Of a stretch of DNA of 6,969 nucleotides, positions 1 to 5,818 are shown in pieces. A program made the translations under genes and the position numbers. The notes under the pieces were generated by a model that was not told the origin of the DNA, did not search any database, and saw nothing but the letters and a program-made list of their open reading frames with translations. This stretch comes from Coleofasciculus sp. S288 (GTDB lineage Bacteria; Cyanobacteriota; Cyanobacteriia; Cyanobacteriales; Coleofasciculaceae), in contig JAIUYC010000195.1 of NCBI GenBank assembly GCA_020216575.1, forward strand, positions 1 to 6,969, written 5' to 3'. The first letter of the stretch is position 1. Each line of letters begins with the position of its first letter.

Positions 1-1
1 A

Positions 2-262
2 CAGCAGCAGGTTTTCCAAGCTGGCATCGAACAAAAACCGGATGGCAGTTGGGGCAGCAAGTTTATTGTCCCCGCCCGCGATCAAATTTTTGAAGACGTG
101 ATGCGGGTTGCAGGACTTACCGCCGCAATTGATACTCCCACCCTTTTCATCCAGCCAGAAAAAGGGGTTAACCGCACGAATTGGCAACTGAAACCCTACA
201 AAACCTATCTGAAAAACTTAAGGATTTCCAAAGTTCCTGGCAATCATTGGCCTTTTTGCTAG
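2..262 (+). CDS. Alpha/beta-hydrolase, C-terminal part (5' end outside window)
   Basis: This frame is open from the left edge and encodes 86 residues before TAG at 260-262. It reads as the last third of an alpha/beta-hydrolase-fold protein. A hydrophobic strand with TPTLFIQPEKG (about residues 45-55) fits the late core strand, and VPGNHWPF (about 78-85) fits the loop that carries the catalytic histidine in this fold. The reaction and substrate cannot be told from this fragment. The frame stops abruptly after HWPFC. The expected C-terminal helix, beginning LLEPEAFNQTVEAF, continues in the -1 frame up to TGA 331-333, so the gene looks frameshifted within the T run at 253-257. The family assignment is from fold-level pattern only; no catalytic serine region is visible because it lies outside the window. 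Confidence 0.7.
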   Translation, partial: QQQVFQAGIEQKPDGSWGSKFIVPARDQIFEDVMRVAGLTAAIDTPTLFIQPEKGVNRTNWQLKPYKTYLKNLRISKVPGNHWPFC

Positions 263-333
263 AACCGGAAGCGTTCAACCAGACTGTAGAGGCTTTTTTG
301 CACGAGCAACGCCAGAATTGCTTCACACCTTGA
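256..333 (+). pseudogene. Out-of-frame C-terminal tail of the alpha/beta-hydrolase
   Basis: Read in the -1 frame from 256, the sequence encodes LLEPEAFNQTVEAFLHEQ and a few more residues, then TGA at 331-333. 'EPEAFNQTVEAFL' is the usual closing helix of many alpha/beta-hydrolases, directly after the G-N-H-W histidine loop. Adding one T to the T5 run at 253-257 would join the two frames as VPGNHWPFLLEPEAF. The segment is therefore best read as the displaced end of the gene that starts outside the window, not as a separate gene. Whether the lesion is real, a sequencing error in a homopolymer, or bypassed by slippage on the TTT codon cannot be decided here. Confidence 0.65.
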
Positions 334-341
334 CAATTTTC

Positions 342-539
342 GAGGATGTCTGAAAAGTATCCGAGAGTGTTTGATCCCCCCCCACCCCCCTTAAAAAGGG
401 GGGAGCCTCCTGGAGGCTTTGCCCTTAACATCACGGGGGGAACCGAGCTACTCAGCTACTCAAAGTCCCCCTTTTTAAGGGGGATTTAGGGGGATCGTCA
501 GTGGTTAAGCGTGTTAATAATAACTTTTCAGGCATCCTC
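342..539. repeat. MITE-like nested palindromic element
   Basis: The outer 17-base ends are inverted repeats: gaggatgtctgaaaagt at 342-358 and acttttcaggcatcctc at 523-539, 16 of 17 matching. Inside lies a second inverted repeat, 373-404 against 466-496, both built of gatccccc, a C-rich run, ttaaaaa and a G-run. A third small palindrome, gcctcc-t-ggaggc, sits at 405-417. There is no coding capacity. It starts 8 bases after the hydrolase TGA and ends 33 bases before the radical SAM start. Nested palindromes with no ORF are typical of miniature non-autonomous elements in cyanobacteria. No clear target duplication is visible at the ends. Confidence 0.6.
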
Positions 540-541
540 TT

Positions 542-567
542 AGATTTGAGATTTTGGATTTTAGATT
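542..567. repeat. AT-rich 'gattt' direct-repeat stretch before the radical SAM gene
   Basis: The bases 542-567 are built of imperfect repeats of gattt(t)/gga/aga (agatttgagattttgg...). Sequence of this kind recurs in many cyanobacterial spacers. It occupies the place where a ribosome binding site for the gene at 573 would lie, and no Shine-Dalgarno motif is visible there. Confidence 0.4.
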
Positions 568-572
568 GACTG

Positions 573-1364
573 ATGAAAACTACAACCTTTTCTTCCGTTT
601 ACGGCCCTGTATCTTCGTGGCGATATGGCCGTTCCTTGGGAATTGACCCGATTGGTCAAGTATCGGTTTGTTCCTTTAATTGCGTTTATTGCCAGCTAGG
701 GGAAATCGAACAAAAAACATGCGATCGCGCTATCTACGTTCCCACTGAAAAAATTCTAGACGATTTGCAAGCGTTTGCTCCTTGGGAAGTTGATATCATT
801 ACCCTTAGCGGTAGTGGTGAACCCACATTGGCGCTGAATTTGAAGGAAATTCTTACCTCAATTAAGCAGCGCACGGGACGTCCTATTCTGGTGCTAACTA
901 ACGGCACTTTACTGCGAGATTCAGATGTTCGCAAGGCGCTATCATGGGCTGACAAAGTATCCGTTAAACTTGATGCCTCATCACCCGACCAACTACGGCG
1001 AATCAACCGACCTGTGGCTGGAATTAATCTAGCGGATATTCAAGCGGGAATCCAGAAATTTCGGGCAGAATTTAGCGGAGAACTCGCCATTCAAACCATG
1101 GTTTTGACCCCTTGGGACGCGAAGGTGCCAGCTGATTATATTCACATTATCCAAGCGATCGCACCCGATGAAATTCAACTCAATACGCCCAGACGCCCCA
1201 AACCCATCACTCGCCAGCTAGAGGGACGGGGAAATCACACGACGGAGCGAGAGTTTTCCTATCCAGTACAGGTGCTTAAATGCGTAAGCACCAGTGTTAT
1301 TCAGGACTTGGCAACCCTAATCCACGATACTACGGGGATTTTTGTACGTTTTTCTCCTGCCTAG
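573..1364 (+). CDS. Radical SAM protein (COG0731-type Fe-S oxidoreductase)
   Basis: This 263-residue cytosolic protein has a radical SAM core. The CxxxCxxC cluster motif is C33-S-F-N-C37-V-Y-C40, which should bind a [4Fe-4S] cluster and S-adenosylmethionine. It is followed by GSGEP at 80-84 (the SAM amino-group 'GGE'-like motif), LTNGTLL at 108-114 and KLDA at 132-135, all in the order expected for the TIM-barrel strands. The N-terminal YGPVSSWRYGRSLGIDP pattern and CVYCQLG fit the COG0731 group, which is related to the tRNA-wybutosine enzyme TYW1, but the bacterial members have no assigned substrate. An in-frame TGA at 567-569 leaves ATG 573 as the first possible start. No Shine-Dalgarno is seen. 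The gene stands alone, behind a repeat element and before a repeat-bearing spacer. Family is confident; reaction is unknown. Confidence 0.9.
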   Translation: MKTTTFSSVYGPVSSWRYGRSLGIDPIGQVSVCSFNCVYCQLGEIEQKTCDRAIYVPTEKILDDLQAFAPWEVDIITLSGSGEPTLALNLKEILTSIKQRTGRPILVLTNGTLLRDSDVRKALSWADKVSVKLDASSPDQLRRINRPVAGINLADIQAGIQKFRAEFSGELAIQTMVLTPWDAKVPADYIHIIQAIAPDEIQLNTPRRPKPITRQLEGRGNHTTEREFSYPVQVLKCVSTSVIQDLATLIHDTTGIFVRFSPA

Positions 1365-1398
1365 GACTATAGCTGAATCACGATTTGGCTGTGATATG

Positions 1399-1486
1399 GC
1401 GGTTCTCAAATGATTGGAGTAAGGGCGGGTTTATTAGATTGAGCTGTGAGAAGCTGATATCTGGGTGAAACCCGCCCCTACGACTC
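1399..1486. repeat. 88-bp dispersed repeat, copy A
   Basis: It begins gcggttct and ends cctacgactc. An inverted pair of perfect 10-base arms, gggcgggttt at 1423-1432 and aaacccgccc at 1468-1477, would fold into a hairpin with a loop of about 35 bases. The reverse complement of 5731-5818 is the same length and matches at about 77 of 88 positions by hand alignment. Most differences lie between the arms, so the arms and outer ends are the conserved part. It lies in the 292-base spacer after the radical SAM gene and codes for nothing. Confidence 0.75.
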
Positions 1487-1583
1487 TTAATCTAGGTGTA
1501 TCAACCTTAGAGTGAAATCGTATGAGTTGCGGGTACGCTTGTTTCAGTGTTTGCCAGCATGCTTTGCGATCGCAACTCCCCTG

Positions 1584-1613
1584 TTGTAAAAAAGGTTAAG
1601 AATTGGTTAAACT
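1584..1613 (+). promoter_or_regulatory. Possible sigma-70-type promoter for the 63-residue protein
   Basis: TTGTAA at 1584-1589 and TAAACT at 1608-1613 are separated by 18 bases and resemble -35 and -10 hexamers (four of six matches each). Transcription would begin near 1620, about 37 bases before the ATG at 1657. A HIP1 octamer lies just upstream at 1566-1573. This is pattern matching only. Confidence 0.25.
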
Positions 1614-1656
1614 AGGGGGAGTTTAATAAAAATGAACAAAAATAGCTACTTTTTAA

Positions 1657-1848
1657 ATGCTCAAGGTAGGAACCTTGATTCGGGTTATTTACCCACAATA
1701 TGCCGCTGGTGTTCAAGGGCGTATCCAAGCTCGTGAAGAATCTGGCCGTTGGATAGTCAAGTTAGAAGAAAATCCAATTAATTGGAGTAATGAGCCTATA
1801 TTGTTATCTTTAGATGAATCAGACTTTGAAGTAATTGATCCAAATTGA
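1657..1848 (+). CDS. Small conserved-type protein with SH3/KOW-like pattern
   Basis: The product has 63 residues and no signal peptide or membrane segment. It alternates short hydrophobic strands with turns: VGTLIRVIYP (4-13), GVQGRIQARE (18-27), GRWIVKLE (30-37) and ILLSLDESDFEVI (48-60). The 'GxxxRV...GxxGxI...WxVxL' spacing resembles small SH3-like or KOW-type beta barrels that bind nucleic acid or protein, but the family is not recognised with certainty. The ATG at 1657 has no Shine-Dalgarno. A purine-rich agggggag at 1614-1621 lies about 35 bases upstream, nearer to an out-of-frame ATG at 1632. The next gene is convergent, with a strong palindrome between them. The gene is probably monocistronic. 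Confidence 0.65.
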   Translation: MLKVGTLIRVIYPQYAAGVQGRIQAREESGRWIVKLEENPINWSNEPILLSLDESDFEVIDPN

Positions 1849-1898
1849 CCTTTTAACCTCGGGGTAAAACACGGAGGCTCTCAGCTTCTAGTATTTTG

Positions 1899-1927
1899 GT
1901 AGAGACGTTCCGCCGGAACGTCTCTAC
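1899..1927. terminator. Perfect 13-bp stem palindrome between convergent genes
   Basis: The arms gtagagacgttcc (1899-1911) and ggaacgtctctac (1915-1927) are perfectly complementary around a 3-base loop. It lies 50 bases after the plus-strand stop at 1848 and 22 bases after the minus-strand stop at 1950, so a hairpin forms in both transcripts and could end both. No T tract follows on either strand, which argues against a classical intrinsic terminator. The gtagagacgtt palindrome is also of a kind dispersed widely in cyanobacterial genomes, so it may simply be a repeat that landed here. Confidence 0.5.
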
Positions 1928-1949
1928 GACTATAAAAGCGGATTTGGTA

Positions 1950-3449
1950 TCACTCCTTCAGTAGTGCTTCTCCACGACGGTAAAGTTCGCGAGCATAATC
2001 TGTCCAAGTCCCCTGCCCCCAGTACCGAAAACAACTCGTCTGAAGCAATAAGTTGTACAGCAAGGCTTGCTGATAGTCAAACTGCTGAGTGACAGAAGGA
2101 TTTTGCTGCACTAGGGGGTCATACTTGAGGTGAAAGGCAGCGCTGAGTTGATTCATTGGACCTAAAACATTTTCGTAGTCTTTAACCCAACTTAAATGAT
2201 TCGTCCAGGATGCACCATCCATGTGAAATTGGTGATCGGTTTCGTTTAATTTTGCGATCGCTTTTTCCACGGCTTCCGGTGTAGCCTTATCTGGCTCAAC
2301 CTGCTGCCAAATCTTGTGCTGATTAATCGCTTGACAGGTGGGGTAATCTTCTGGATTCACCCCTGCTGCCTCAATCAGTTCCAAATATTCCGTGCCGTTC
2401 ATGGGAACAACACCGGTTTTCCCCCCACCTTGCTCTCGGATTTCATAATAAATCCTGAAGAAATCGCGGGGATATTCGTTCATCATCACGCCGCCGTTTT
2501 CCCCGTCTGCAATTTGGGTAACCAAAGAGGGAACCGTGACATTACCAATCTGCTGCTTGCCTCGCCCTTTTGCTTCAAAATAAGGCTGCATCTGAGCGAC
2601 TAACTTGGTATCTGAGCCTTGAGTTTTAATCAAGGCCGTAATACTAATCGTTTCTCCGTGAGAATTGCGGGCAACCAAACGATTTGGGATATATTTCTGT
2701 TCCTGCTGCAACCCCGAACCATTCAGGTTTTCAACGGCATGTTCCTGTACCATCAACCAACGATAGCCGCATTCTTTCAGGGCTTTGATGTATTCATACA
2801 AGGTATCTGGGTGATTGGGTAGATGCATTTCTGGCGGCGAAAAGCCCTTAACGCGCTTCAAAGCGTCGTAGCCAAAAGTGGCAGCAAAGTAATGTTGCCA
2901 TGCCTGGATGTGAAGTTTGATGTCAGGAATTGGCGTTGAGGGAACGACGGAATGACTCCACATCGTCCCTAGCCATTCCACATAGGGTTGATACTGGCGA
3001 TCGCAAGTGATGCGCTTGAGATTGTTAAGGATATCGTCTCGCCCCATTTGGCGCAATCCCCACAACAGATTGCCCGAATAGTCGAGCATAATCCGAGGAT
3101 TGCAGCCCTCAGAAACGAGTTGGGGAATAAACTCTCCCATGCGGCTATAACACCAGGCAAAGGGTTCCGCATTATGGTTATCCCCTTCCTGGGGATGCTC
3201 AAACATGTACTGGAGATTGCTGATGAGTTCGCCATTCGCACCCGCAGGGATAGTGGGTTGGTGCATGTGGAGGGCGCAGGCAAATCCCGCTGTGATGTCG
3301 TCTAGGCGGAGATTTGTCGTGGGGAGGAATACAGGTTCGTTGTGGTTCGCCACTGCTGTGATTTCTGCCTCCCAACCGCAAATATTGGGTAAGCCCGATT
3401 TCAGTTCCTCTAAGACAGGTAGGTTGGGAAATGGTACCGTTGCAGTCAT
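1950..3449 (-). CDS. Glycoside hydrolase family 57 protein
   Basis: This 499-residue protein has no signal peptide and should be cytosolic. It carries the hallmarks of GH57, a retaining family acting on alpha-glucans (amylases, 4-alpha-glucanotransferases, branching enzymes). The HxHQP motif of conserved region 1 is H61-M-H63-Q-P. GFSPPEMHLP at 202-211 fits region 3, with E207 the likely nucleophile. IADGENGG at 313-320 fits region 4, with D315 the likely acid/base. The tail from about 400 (DHQFHMDGASW, GPMNQLSAAFH) is a helical extension. The specific activity cannot be named from sequence; a glycogen-related role is inference. ATG 3449 has a good GAGGAAG ribosome site four bases upstream. 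It is the downstream gene of a pair with the PAP2 protein, 19 bases apart. All catalytic positions I can place are present. Confidence 0.88.
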   Translation of the reverse strand: MTATVPFPNLPVLEELKSGLPNICGWEAEITAVANHNEPVFLPTTNLRLDDITAGFACALHMHQPTIPAGANGELISNLQYMFEHPQEGDNHNAEPFAWCYSRMGEFIPQLVSEGCNPRIMLDYSGNLLWGLRQMGRDDILNNLKRITCDRQYQPYVEWLGTMWSHSVVPSTPIPDIKLHIQAWQHYFAATFGYDALKRVKGFSPPEMHLPNHPDTLYEYIKALKECGYRWLMVQEHAVENLNGSGLQQEQKYIPNRLVARNSHGETISITALIKTQGSDTKLVAQMQPYFEAKGRGKQQIGNVTVPSLVTQIADGENGGVMMNEYPRDFFRIYYEIREQGGGKTGVVPMNGTEYLELIEAAGVNPEDYPTCQAINQHKIWQQVEPDKATPEAVEKAIAKLNETDHQFHMDGASWTNHLSWVKDYENVLGPMNQLSAAFHLKYDPLVQQNPSVTQQFDYQQALLYNLLLQTSCFRYWGQGTWTDYARELYRRGEALLKE

Positions 3450-3450
3450 G

Positions 3451-3460
3451 GAACTTCCTC
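3451..3460 (-). promoter_or_regulatory. Shine-Dalgarno site of the GH57 gene
   Basis: Read on the minus strand, gaggaagttcc directly precedes ATG at 3449. GAGGA gives a purine-rich pairing site at normal spacing and fixes this start. It lies within the 19-base gap after the PAP2 stop codon, so translation of the two genes may be coupled. Confidence 0.6.
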
Positions 3461-3468
3461 AATGCTCG

Positions 3469-4203
3469 CTATTCGGTTAAAGATTCGACTGGAGAAGCAA
3501 CCTCACTCTCGGCGTTCGGTTTAGGTGAATTTGGTCGGAGGAGCAGACTAACACCAACAGCCCAAGCAATTGAAGCCATCCAGCCTGCCAGAATATCACT
3601 GGGATAGTGAACTCCTAAGTATAGCCGCGTCCAGCCAATCGCAACTACAAATACACTCCCAAACACCAAAATCATCCAGCACCAACGACTGCCCCAAGTT
3701 AAAATCACCAACACTGCTACCAGTGTCATGCTAGACATGGCATGTCCGCTAGGAAATCCAAAGTCTAGCTCTGGAGTGGGTGACTCCCACAGGTGAGGGC
3801 GCACTCGATGGAGCAAAACCTTGGCGGTACGGTTGATAACAATGCTTCCCAGGAGAGTGACGACCAAATACGTCAGCGATCGCCACTGACTTCGGAGCAA
3901 CAACATGAGTCCCACGACAATGGCGATCGGAAACACTCCCCAGAATACACCAAACTTGGTCAGCGTTACTGCAAAAGCATCCAGTTGTGGCGACGCTGTC
4001 AAATGAATGGCTAACAAGATAGGCACATCCCACGGGAAACCGCCTTCGTTCTCCCAAACCTCCTCGGCAAGTTCACCGAAGCCTTGAAACGGTAGATACA
4101 CGCCGAGCAAAAGTAACAGTAGCGATCGCCAATGGGCAACGATCAGCTTTTGGAGAAAGGTTAGGAAAGACTGGAACAGCGTCCAGAGGTCAAATTTAAA
4201 CAT
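3469..4203 (-). CDS. PAP2-superfamily membrane phosphatase
   Basis: This 244-residue integral membrane protein belongs to the type 2 phosphatidic acid phosphatase (PAP2) superfamily, which removes phosphate from lipid phosphates such as phosphatidate or undecaprenyl diphosphate. All three signature motifs are intact: KxxxxxxRP (K128 to R135-P136), PSGH (151-154) and RxxxxxHxxxD (R193, H199, D203), with both catalytic histidines present. Hydrophobic segments are visible at about 27-40, 88-104, 109-124, 158-172, 177-190 and 204-222. An N-terminal amphipathic stretch precedes them, and the tail after 223 is polar. The substrate is not determined. The start at ATG 4203 is preceded by a weak AGG only. 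It heads the two-gene unit with the GH57 gene. Confidence 0.9.
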   Translation of the reverse strand: MFKFDLWTLFQSFLTFLQKLIVAHWRSLLLLLLGVYLPFQGFGELAEEVWENEGGFPWDVPILLAIHLTASPQLDAFAVTLTKFGVFWGVFPIAIVVGLMLLLRSQWRSLTYLVVTLLGSIVINRTAKVLLHRVRPHLWESPTPELDFGFPSGHAMSSMTLVAVLVILTWGSRWCWMILVFGSVFVVAIGWTRLYLGVHYPSDILAGWMASIAWAVGVSLLLRPNSPKPNAESEVASPVESLTE

Positions 4204-4419
4204 TCGCCTAGCCGTGGATATTTTTTTGCTTGGAAATCCTTAGCTTTCTTTTAACAGAATTCCCACACTAAAGGCGCGTCTCCAGTCTCTCACCCCTTCC
4301 CTTCAGTTCTGGAAGAGTGTGATCAAAACCAGTTGGTGAGGTGCAGACAATTTCTCCACGTCCTCATGTCCCCGCGTCAGTCTCAACCAACTACTTATGA
4401 CCACTCCCCTCCTGGAAAG
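4204..4419. other. Spacer upstream of the PAP2 gene
   Basis: No gene is seen in these 216 bases. They should hold the promoter of the PAP2-GH57 unit (minus strand), but I find no convincing -35/-10 pair. Three degenerate octamer units, ctccacgt, cctcatgt and ccccgcgt (4354-4377), resemble the short tandem repeats common in cyanobacterial spacers. They lie in the loop of an imperfect long-range stem, agttggtgag (4331-4340) with ctcaaccaact (4382-4392). Read on the minus strand that hairpin follows the stop of the next gene by about 28 bases and runs into ggtttt, so it could weakly terminate it. Confidence 0.4.
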
Positions 4420-4683
4420 CTATCTTACCTGTGACGGCAGACTTGAGCTAACCTCCATCGCCTGCTTGCTGTACTTTAACTGCTTCCACAGCGATTTCAC
4501 CTGTTCGTAAGCCTGCTCTGAGGAAAGTTTGCCACCCGTTTGGAGAGCAGTAATGTAAGAGACTTTTTGCGCAAATTCTTGCAAATTGGCGTTGAAGGCT
4601 AAATTTTCAGGCGTAACTTGCCCGTAGTAGCGACTTTGGGGGTAGAGAAAGCTATTCTTGCTCATCTCAGCTGGATTTACCAT
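4420..4683 (-). CDS. Short cyanobacterial protein of unknown function
   Basis: The product has 87 residues, is soluble, and lacks a signal peptide or membrane helix. The N-terminal part has NSFLYPQSRYYG (about 10-21) and PENLAFNANLQEFAQKVSYI (about 25-44). The rest is helical with GGKLSSEQAYEQVKSLWKQLK. I recall a family of about 80-residue proteins confined to cyanobacteria with this same pattern (possibly Pfam DUF7219, unverified); no function is known to me. A GTG at 4689 would add two residues, but GGGAGG lies directly against that GTG and five to six bases from ATG 4683, so ATG 4683 is preferred. A possible promoter and structured sequence lie upstream. Confidence 0.8.
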   Translation of the reverse strand: MVNPAEMSKNSFLYPQSRYYGQVTPENLAFNANLQEFAQKVSYITALQTGGKLSSEQAYEQVKSLWKQLKYSKQAMEVSSSLPSQVR

Positions 4684-4762
4684 TGCCACCTCCCTTTAAG
4701 TTTGGATTTTAACAGCTTTTCTTTACCCCATCTTAACCTATGCTTAAACTAGACTCGATAGG

Positions 4763-4790
4763 ATTAAACGTTTTAGAAAAATAACGTAAA
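4763..4790 (-). promoter_or_regulatory. Possible sigma-70-type promoter for the 87-residue protein
   Basis: On the minus strand TTTACG (4790-4785) and TTTAAT (4768-4763) are 16 bases apart, matching the -35 and -10 consensus at four and five of six positions. Transcription would start near 4756 and give a leader of about 70 bases ending in the GGGAGG ribosome site. The surrounding sequence is AT-rich. Pattern match only. Confidence 0.3.
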
Positions 4791-4800
4791 CATCACTTGG

Positions 4801-4907
4801 GGCTGCTGGCAGAAGCCGATAGTAGCAGCCGCATTGTTAGAAATGATCGACCTAAGGATAGGTCTTCTATATCGTTAGCTAGATTTGGACTGATTAATTC
4901 GCTAACG
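4801..4907. other. Run of three hairpins in the spacer
   Basis: Three inverted repeats follow one another. First, ggctgct (4801-4807) pairs with agcagcc (4824-4830) and encloses a small ggc-agaa-gcc hairpin. Second, gaccta (4849-4854) pairs with taggtc (4859-4864) around agga. Third, cgttagc (4873-4879) pairs with gctaacg (4901-4907) across 21 bases. They lie about 50 bases downstream of the XRE-like gene stop on the minus strand and upstream of the possible promoter of the next gene. They may be its 3' end, a small RNA or repeat debris; no T tract marks a clear terminator. Confidence 0.35.
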
Positions 4908-4958
4908 GCTGAGTACTAATACCCTCAAGCGTTAGTGCTTCATTAATCTCCCCAACGG

Positions 4959-5537
4959 CTAAGCCCTTTTCCGAGTCTCGTTTTTTTGTTGGTCTGCAGT
5001 GTGGAACCTTTCCTGAATTAAGATTCGAGGCGGCTTGTCATCCTTCTTAGCTTCTTGATCGCGTCCATCTCGCAACTGAGTCAACTCCTTAACTGATTTG
5101 CCCAGGATTCGCGAGAGGACTCGCAACTGAGTATTGCTGATGTCTTTGCCCTCGTAAATATCTTTGAGTACTTCGGGAGACAATTGGTAAGCAGCACAAA
5201 AGGGAATAAACTCTTTGTCGCTCATGTCCAGTTCTTTTTGCCGATCGCGAAGTAAGTAAGCAATCGCTCCCGTCCCATGCTTTGGGCGATCGCTCTTTTC
5301 GAGATACTGTTTCATCAGCTCCTCGACTTGACTAGGGTCGCCACCCGACTGTTCGATCAAGTCAAGGCAAGCCAATTTGAGTGCGCTGCGTAGCCTCTCG
5401 TCCTCATTTAACACTTCAACAATGCGGGTAGCAAAGTCTGGCGTGCAAAATCCAACTCCTACCCCCTTATAGGAAATGGGAAAGTAGGGGTCATAAGGGT
5501 TGAATTTCCAAGCTAAAGGTTTATTCGGTAGAGACAT
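4959..5537 (-). CDS. Unrecognised protein with divergent XRE-type helix-turn-helix
   Basis: This 192-residue soluble protein is not one I recognise. Residues about 93-155 follow the XRE/Cro-CI helix-turn-helix plan: LLRDRQKELDMSDKEF (helix 1), IPFCAAYQLSPEVLKDIYEGKD (helices 2 and 3, with the usual 'I.xG' ending), then QLRVLSRILGKSVKEL. The turn between helices 2 and 3 is poorly conserved, so DNA binding is inference. Residues 1-30 are rich in aromatic residues and proline (KFNPYDPYFPISYKG). Residues 33-82 are helical and acidic. The tail after 156 is charged (RDGRDQEAKKDD, NETRKRA) and probably disordered. ATG 5537 has no clear Shine-Dalgarno. The upstream spacer is long and repeat-bearing, so the gene probably has its own promoter. 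It could be a regulator of its own or of nearby genes; nothing in the context fixes a target. Confidence 0.7.
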   Translation of the reverse strand: MSLPNKPLAWKFNPYDPYFPISYKGVGVGFCTPDFATRIVEVLNEDERLRSALKLACLDLIEQSGGDPSQVEELMKQYLEKSDRPKHGTGAIAYLLRDRQKELDMSDKEFIPFCAAYQLSPEVLKDIYEGKDISNTQLRVLSRILGKSVKELTQLRDGRDQEAKKDDKPPRILIQERFHTADQQKNETRKRA

Positions 5538-5730
5538 TTATCTAACTTTTGAGGTACATGCAGAATATCAATGTTATTGACTAATTTTGCCCAAATCTCT
5601 GACTAAAGACAGTTGCCTAGAATGCAAACCTTCCTCAAAACTCACAATTATTGTCCTTATTGCTAGATTTAGCCCCTTATTCAGGGGGTTTCTGCTGAAA
5701 ATAAAGAAAAAGTAAAGTATTTAGATCCAC
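5538..5730. other. Leader-side spacer of the XRE-like gene
   Basis: These bases hold no gene. A hairpin cccct-tattc-agggg lies at 5673-5687, about 135 bases upstream of the ATG at 5537. It could be part of the leader or a repeat fragment. On the plus strand it is followed by gttt, but there is no plus-strand gene for it to end. No convincing promoter hexamers are seen. Confidence 0.3.
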
Positions 5731-5818
5731 GAGTCGTAGGGGCGGGTTTCACCGAGATAGATGCTTGCTACGGCTCAATCCAATAAACCCGCCCTTGCTC
5801 CAATCATTTAAGAACCGC
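5731..5818. repeat. 88-bp dispersed repeat, copy B (inverted relative to copy A)
   Basis: It starts gagtcgtagg and ends agaaccgc, the reverse complement of the ends of 1399-1486, with the same 88-base length and about 77 matches. The perfect arms are gggcgggttt at 5740-5749 and aaacccgccc at 5785-5794. It has no coding capacity. It abuts another inverted-repeat-bounded segment on its right. Confidence 0.75.

Noticed and set aside
168..434. Minus-strand ORF of 88 residues with a GGGGG stretch
   Set aside because: It covers the hydrolase tail on the opposite strand and the G/C-rich palindrome; the glycine run is the translated repeat.
2316..3480. Several plus- and minus-strand ORFs inside the GH57 gene
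   Set aside because: They overlap a gene with intact GH57 motifs over its whole length and have no motifs or ribosome sites of their own.
4354..4377. Possible start of a CRISPR array from the spaced octamers
   Set aside because: The units are adjacent, degenerate and have no spacers; they are short tandem repeats.
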